Source: CAYYNP01 sp964472545 (GTDB lineage: Bacteria > Planctomycetota > Planctomycetia > Pirellulales > Thermoguttaceae). Taken from it: a DNA stretch of 25,867 nucleotides. The notes under the pieces were generated by a model, which was given only the letters and a program-made list of their open reading frames with translations, did no database searches and was not told where the DNA came from. The stretch lies in contig CAYYNP010000126.1 in the NCBI GenBank assembly GCA_964472545.1, forward strand, positions 1-25,867, written 5' to 3'. The position numbers were made by a program, and so were the translations under genes. Below are positions 23,938-25,867 of the stretch, piece after piece. How positions within the stretch are numbered: the first letter of the stretch is position 1; every line of letters begins with the position of its first letter.

Positions 23938-24198
23938 TTAGTTCGCCGTCCGTCCGGCGTGTCGCTCCGCAACTTCCTGACGGATCTCCGCCCAATCCTC
24001 CGAGGTCATCGGCGTGGACGGCCCACTATCGAGGCCTTTGAGCACCTCCGATTCCAGCATATCCCGAGCACGACGTTCCTGGTCGGCGGAGATCAACGAT
24101 TGGATGTAGTCGCTCGCGCTATCGAAGCCGCCGTCCGCGACCCGATCTCGCAGAAAGGACCTCATCGAGTCCGGAATGGCAATACTCATCTTCTCCAT
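23938..24198 (-). CDS. parD: ParD-like ribbon-helix-helix antitoxin
   Basis: Antitoxin of 86 residues that should bind its own operator and neutralise the downstream ParE-like toxin. The N terminus MEKMSIAIPDSMRSFLRDRV gives the beta strand and first helix of a ribbon-helix-helix fold, and GGFDSASDYIQSLI gives the second helix and turn. The remaining acidic helical tail (SEDWAEIRQEVAERH) is typical of the toxin-binding part. GTGGAGG lies 7 nt before the ATG at 24198, which decides the start over a Met three residues in. A strong promoter candidate is 20-45 bp upstream. Confidence 0.85.
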   Translation of the reverse strand: MEKMSIAIPDSMRSFLRDRVADGGFDSASDYIQSLISADQERRARDMLESEVLKGLDSGPSTPMTSEDWAEIRQEVAERHAGRTAN

Positions 24199-24216
24199 AG
24201 TTGGCCTCCACTTTCC

Positions 24217-24244
24217 ATTGTACTGCGCATGCCCGTTCCGTCAA
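24217..24244 (-). promoter_or_regulatory. parDE promoter
   Basis: On the minus strand TTGACG (24239-24244) and TACAAT (24217-24222) are 16 bp apart, each differing from consensus at one base. The spacer includes the palindrome GCATGC, a possible site for autorepression by the ParD-like protein. Confidence 0.55.
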
Positions 24245-24298
24245 TGCCTTGCCATCGGTGACATTCATCGCGGATCACCCGGTTTCTCCCGCGGGTGC

Positions 24299-24361
24299 CC
24301 CCGACACTTTTCCGCAATAGGCATTGTCATCTCTGTCGCTTTGTCGGAAAATGTGTCGGGG
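24299..24361. repeat. 63-bp inverted-repeat element 1
   Basis: The arms CCCCGACACTTTTCCG (24299-24314) and CGGAAAATGTGTCGGGG (24345-24361) are reverse complements apart from one inserted base. They enclose about 30 nt. The left side is preceded by GCGGGTGCC, so this element carries the same GGGTGCC tag as the other two palindromes. No gene is seen here. Confidence 0.65.
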
Positions 24362-24411
24362 TAGCGTAGCCACATGAGGAGACCGAGCGTGTGCCTCTTG
24401 TGGCGTTGCCA

Positions 24412-24474
24412 CCCGGACGGATTTTGCGAGCAAGTCACCAAGATCGCAGCGTCCTCTCCGCAAAGCCGTCCGGG
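24412..24474. repeat. 63-bp inverted-repeat element 2
   Basis: The arms CCCGGACGGATTTTGCG (24412-24428) and CGCAAAGCCGTCCGGG (24459-24474) are reverse complements apart from small differences in the A/T run. They enclose about 30 nt. Total length equals that of element 1, whose start is 113 bp away. The two arms are only partly similar between elements. Confidence 0.6.
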
Positions 24475-24556
24475 CCACCCTATTCGTCCGGGGCACCCGA
24501 GACTGGAACGCTGACAGTCCGCACCGGGCACCGTCCGGTATTCCGGGTATTCCGGG

Positions 24557-24640
24557 GACACCATACTAATTCGTTTCCCTTGCCGGGCGGCCGGCCTTGC
24601 GGGGGTGGAGAGGGGAATTCCGGTGACACCATACTAATTC
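24557..24640. repeat. 16-bp direct repeat around the RAYT remnant
   Basis: GACACCATACTAATTC occurs at 24557-24572 and again at 24625-24640, one copy on each side of the 37-bp remnant. The second copy borders the left end of the IS200-like element. Confidence 0.7.
24566..24613 (-). pseudogene. Remnant of a RAYT transposase 3' end
   Basis: Read on the minus strand, this segment encodes PLHPRKAGRPARETN and a stop, nearly the same as the C terminus of the RAYT at 25244-25867 (PLHPRKAGRPARGENQ and stop). A 37-bp identical stretch (24577-24613 against 25258-25294) underlies this. Nothing upstream of it resembles the rest of a RAYT gene. Confidence 0.65.
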
Positions 24641-24652
24641 ATGATCGTAAAC

Positions 24653-24669
24653 CACCAGCTCTGCTGGTG
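24653..24669 (+). other. IS200 left-end hairpin
   Basis: CACCAGC and GCTGGTG form a 7-bp stem with the loop TCT. The right-end hairpin has the same TCT loop. Such subterminal hairpins are the TnpA recognition sites in this family. Confidence 0.7.
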
Positions 24670-24708
24670 AGTACTCACTAGGCTCCGCCGTTCCCGGAGT
24701 ATAGAAAA

Positions 24709-24749
24709 GGACCCTCCTGAGGAAGGCCCCGAGGGGCACAGGAGGATCC
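24709..24749 (+). promoter_or_regulatory. Shine-Dalgarno-sequestering leader hairpin of tnpA
   Basis: GGACCCTCCTG (24709-24719) pairs with CAGGAGGATCC (24739-24749) with one G-U-type mismatch. An inner GCCCC-GA-GGGGC stem (24726-24737) extends it. The right arm contains the ribosome-binding site AGGAGG (24740-24745), 7 nt before the ATG at 24753. The fold would block translation of the transposase, as known for Salmonella IS200. Confidence 0.65.
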
Positions 24750-24752
24750 CAG

Positions 24753-25187
24753 ATGAAGGACTGGCGTAGCCAAGCCCACGTGAAGTGGGACTGCAAGTAC
24801 CACGTTGTGATTGTTCCAAAATACAGGAGGCGTAAGTTCTTTGGAAGTCTTCGTGTGGAAATCGGGAAGATTCTCCGCGAGCTTTGCCGGCAGAAGGACA
24901 TCGAATTGGTGAAGGGCAATGCATTGCTGGACCACGTTCATCTGCTGTTGAGTGTTCCACCGAAGTACAGCATCGCGAACACGGTGGGATTCCTGAAAGG
25001 AAAGAGTGCCATTCGGATCAACCGTGACCTCGGAAAGGTGAAAGGAAGCTTGTACGGACGAGCGTTCTGGTCACGCGGATACTGCGTGAGTACCGTGGGG
25101 CTGGATGAAGCAATGATCAAGGAGTACATCCAGAACCAGGAGAAACACGAGCGTGACGAAGAACGCGGTTTGTTTGATTTACACTAA
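24753..25187 (+). CDS. tnpA: IS200-type Y1 (HUH) transposase
   Basis: Single-strand transposase of 144 residues. The HUH metal-binding motif is DHVHLLL with His61 and His63, and the catalytic tyrosine is Tyr125 in DEAMIKEYIQNQEKH. The N-terminal block KYHVVIVPKYRRRKFFG and the segment GRAFWSRGYCVSTVG are typical of IS200 TnpA. The length is normal and no frameshift is seen, so the protein should be active. AGGAGG lies 7 nt before the ATG but is locked in a leader hairpin. The gene sits between the two end hairpins of the element. Confidence 0.95.
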   Translation: MKDWRSQAHVKWDCKYHVVIVPKYRRRKFFGSLRVEIGKILRELCRQKDIELVKGNALLDHVHLLLSVPPKYSIANTVGFLKGKSAIRINRDLGKVKGSLYGRAFWSRGYCVSTVGLDEAMIKEYIQNQEKHERDEERGLFDLH

Positions 25188-25198
25188 CCCCTGACATC

Positions 25199-25215
25199 GG
25201 CCCCTTTTAGGGGCC
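25199..25215 (+). terminator. Hairpin after tnpA
   Basis: GGCCCCT and AGGGGCC form a 7-bp stem with a TTT loop, starting 11 nt after the tnpA stop and followed by TTCCTC. It could terminate the tnpA transcript; the T tract is short. Confidence 0.45.
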
Positions 25216-25224
25216 TTCCTCATA

Positions 25225-25243
25225 CTACCGGCTCTGCCGGTAG
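25225..25243 (+). other. IS200 right-end hairpin
   Basis: CTACCGGC and GCCGGTAG form an 8-bp stem with the loop TCT, matching the loop of the left-end hairpin. It abuts the stop codon of the RAYT gene on the other strand. Confidence 0.7.
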
Positions 25244-25867
25244 TTACTGATTCTCCCCCCTTGCCGGGCGGCCGGCCTTGCGGGGGTGGAGAGGACGGTC
25301 GAGAAGACGTTCCAGCTTGCTGACGAATCGCTTGCTGCCCAACGGTCGGCCGGTTCGCTCGTGACGGCGGAGTGACTCTTGCTCTTCTGCGGCGACCGCC
25401 GAGGACAGGAAACGCGACCAATCGCCGATCATCTCCAACAGCGGCCGGGCCGTCACCAGTTGGTCGTCGCGGCCTTCAAGATGCGCCCGGGCGCTGCTGT
25501 AGGGATAGCGGTGCGGCTTGCGGACGATCTTCGCCCGCACGGGGTTCAACTCGATGTATCGTGCGGCGGCCAGCAGGTGCTCGTCGTCCATCACAAACGA
25601 AGCAAAACGGCCCTGCCAAAGATGCCCTCTCCAGCCCTCGCGAAAGTTGACCCGCCGCGTGTATCGCCGATGGGCCTCGCCGATCGCCCGACGCAGCCCG
25701 TCCTCGTCCTCGGGCACGGCGATCAAGTGAACGTGGTTGGGCATCAGGCAGTAAGCCCAGATGGCCACTCCGCACTCTTCACACCACTCCGCCATCAGAT
25801 CGATGTACGCTTGATAGTCCTCCTTCGAGAAGAACGTCTGCTGCCGCCGATTCCCCCGCTGCGTCAC
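25244..25867 (-). CDS. REP-associated tyrosine transposase (RAYT), N terminus beyond the window
   Basis: Y1/HUH transposase of the RAYT group, linked in other bacteria to the spread of REP and REPIN palindromes. Visible are 207 residues. They begin with VTQRGNRRQQTFF, which in full proteins follows about 15 residues, so the true start lies past the right edge. The HUH motif is MPNHVHLI with His45 and His47, counted from the first visible residue. The catalytic tyrosine is Tyr104 in AARYIELNPVRA. GHLWQGRFASF is a RAYT signature. The C terminus PLHPRKAGRPARGENQ is copied in a 37-bp remnant on the other side of the IS200-like element. The stop codon touches the IS200 right-end hairpin. The gene appears otherwise intact. 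Confidence 0.92.
   Translation of the reverse strand: MTQRGNRRQQTFFSKEDYQAYIDLMAEWCEECGVAIWAYCLMPNHVHLIAVPEDEDGLRRAIGEAHRRYTRRVNFREGWRGHLWQGRFASFVMDDEHLLAAARYIELNPVRAKIVRKPHRYPYSSARAHLEGRDDQLVTARPLLEMIGDWSRFLSSAVAAEEQESLRRHERTGRPLGSKRFVSKLERLLDRPLHPRKAGRPARGENQ

Larger units (their letters stand above)
24641..25247 (+). mobile_element. IS200-like insertion sequence (IS200/IS605 family)
   Basis: About 0.6 kb with one Y1 transposase gene, subterminal hairpins at both ends, no terminal inverted repeats and no accessory tnpB, as expected for IS200. The boundaries are approximate: the left end is placed after the 16-bp repeat, and the right end just after the right hairpin. It appears intact. Family members move as single strands without target duplication. 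Confidence 0.8.

Noticed and set aside
24265..24564. 99-residue minus-strand open frame upstream of the IS200-like element
   Set aside because: It crosses two inverted-repeat elements, lacks a ribosome-binding site and has no recognisable domain.
24566..24919. 117-residue minus-strand frame opposite tnpA
   Set aside because: It is mostly an antisense reading of the IS200 transposase and leader; only its last 15 residues match a real protein, the RAYT C terminus, and are listed as a remnant.

Overview
The window looks like a chromosomal piece of a high-GC planctomycete, most likely of the Pirellulales type; this assignment rests on family resemblance and not on a marker gene. The clues are Tat-exported Gfo/Idh/MocA and deacetylase proteins, a secreted methyltransferase/PQQ-propeller fusion, two DUF4328 membrane proteins (one opening with an NPFQSP motif), a heavy-metal RND pump with large insertions, a REP-associated (RAYT) transposase, and many palindromic intergenic repeats. 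No rRNA, tRNA or CRISPR array was seen.

Left part (1-4970, minus strand): uppS and purA form a likely two-gene operon with its own promoter and a dyad operator candidate. Upstream lie a sulfotransferase, then an intergenic stretch filled by a perfect 30-bp-arm REPIN-like palindrome, then a uvrC-type gene that ends before the usual C-terminal helix-hairpin-helix region.

Metal efflux part (5218-11681, plus strand): a small His-rich exported protein, a CusB-like adaptor, a 1212-residue CusA-like pump and a His-rich lipoprotein. No outer-membrane channel gene is present. Tandem 14-bp repeats precede the adaptor gene, and a palindromic repeat follows the pump gene.

Middle part (11684-15309, plus strand): a second REPIN-like palindrome, a promoter with paired dyads, a Tat-exported polysaccharide deacetylase-like protein, and the most unusual gene of the window. 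That gene encodes a Tat signal, a complete 7-blade WD40 propeller, a winged-helix-like segment, a zinc ribbon and a DUF4365-like region in which the expected nuclease lysine appears to be lost. It resembles the C-terminal half of large bacterial signalling or conflict proteins, without an NTPase and with an export signal.

Right-middle part (15347-23481, minus strand): a Tat Gfo/Idh/MocA protein, a 33-bp triple tandem repeat, the 1081-residue exported methyltransferase/PQQ-propeller protein, two tandem DUF4328 proteins and trpE with its own promoter.

Right end (23597-25867): a parDE-type toxin-antitoxin pair with a good promoter, two 63-bp inverted-repeat elements, an apparently intact IS200-like element with end hairpins and a Shine-Dalgarno-sequestering leader, and a RAYT transposase cut by the window edge. 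A 37-bp copy of the RAYT 3' end lies on each side of the IS200 element.

Stretches over 300 bp without a gene: 3307-3641 (REPIN-like element), 4971-5288 (only a weak promoter candidate) and 24199-24752 (parDE promoter, two inverted-repeat elements, a RAYT remnant and the IS200 left end).
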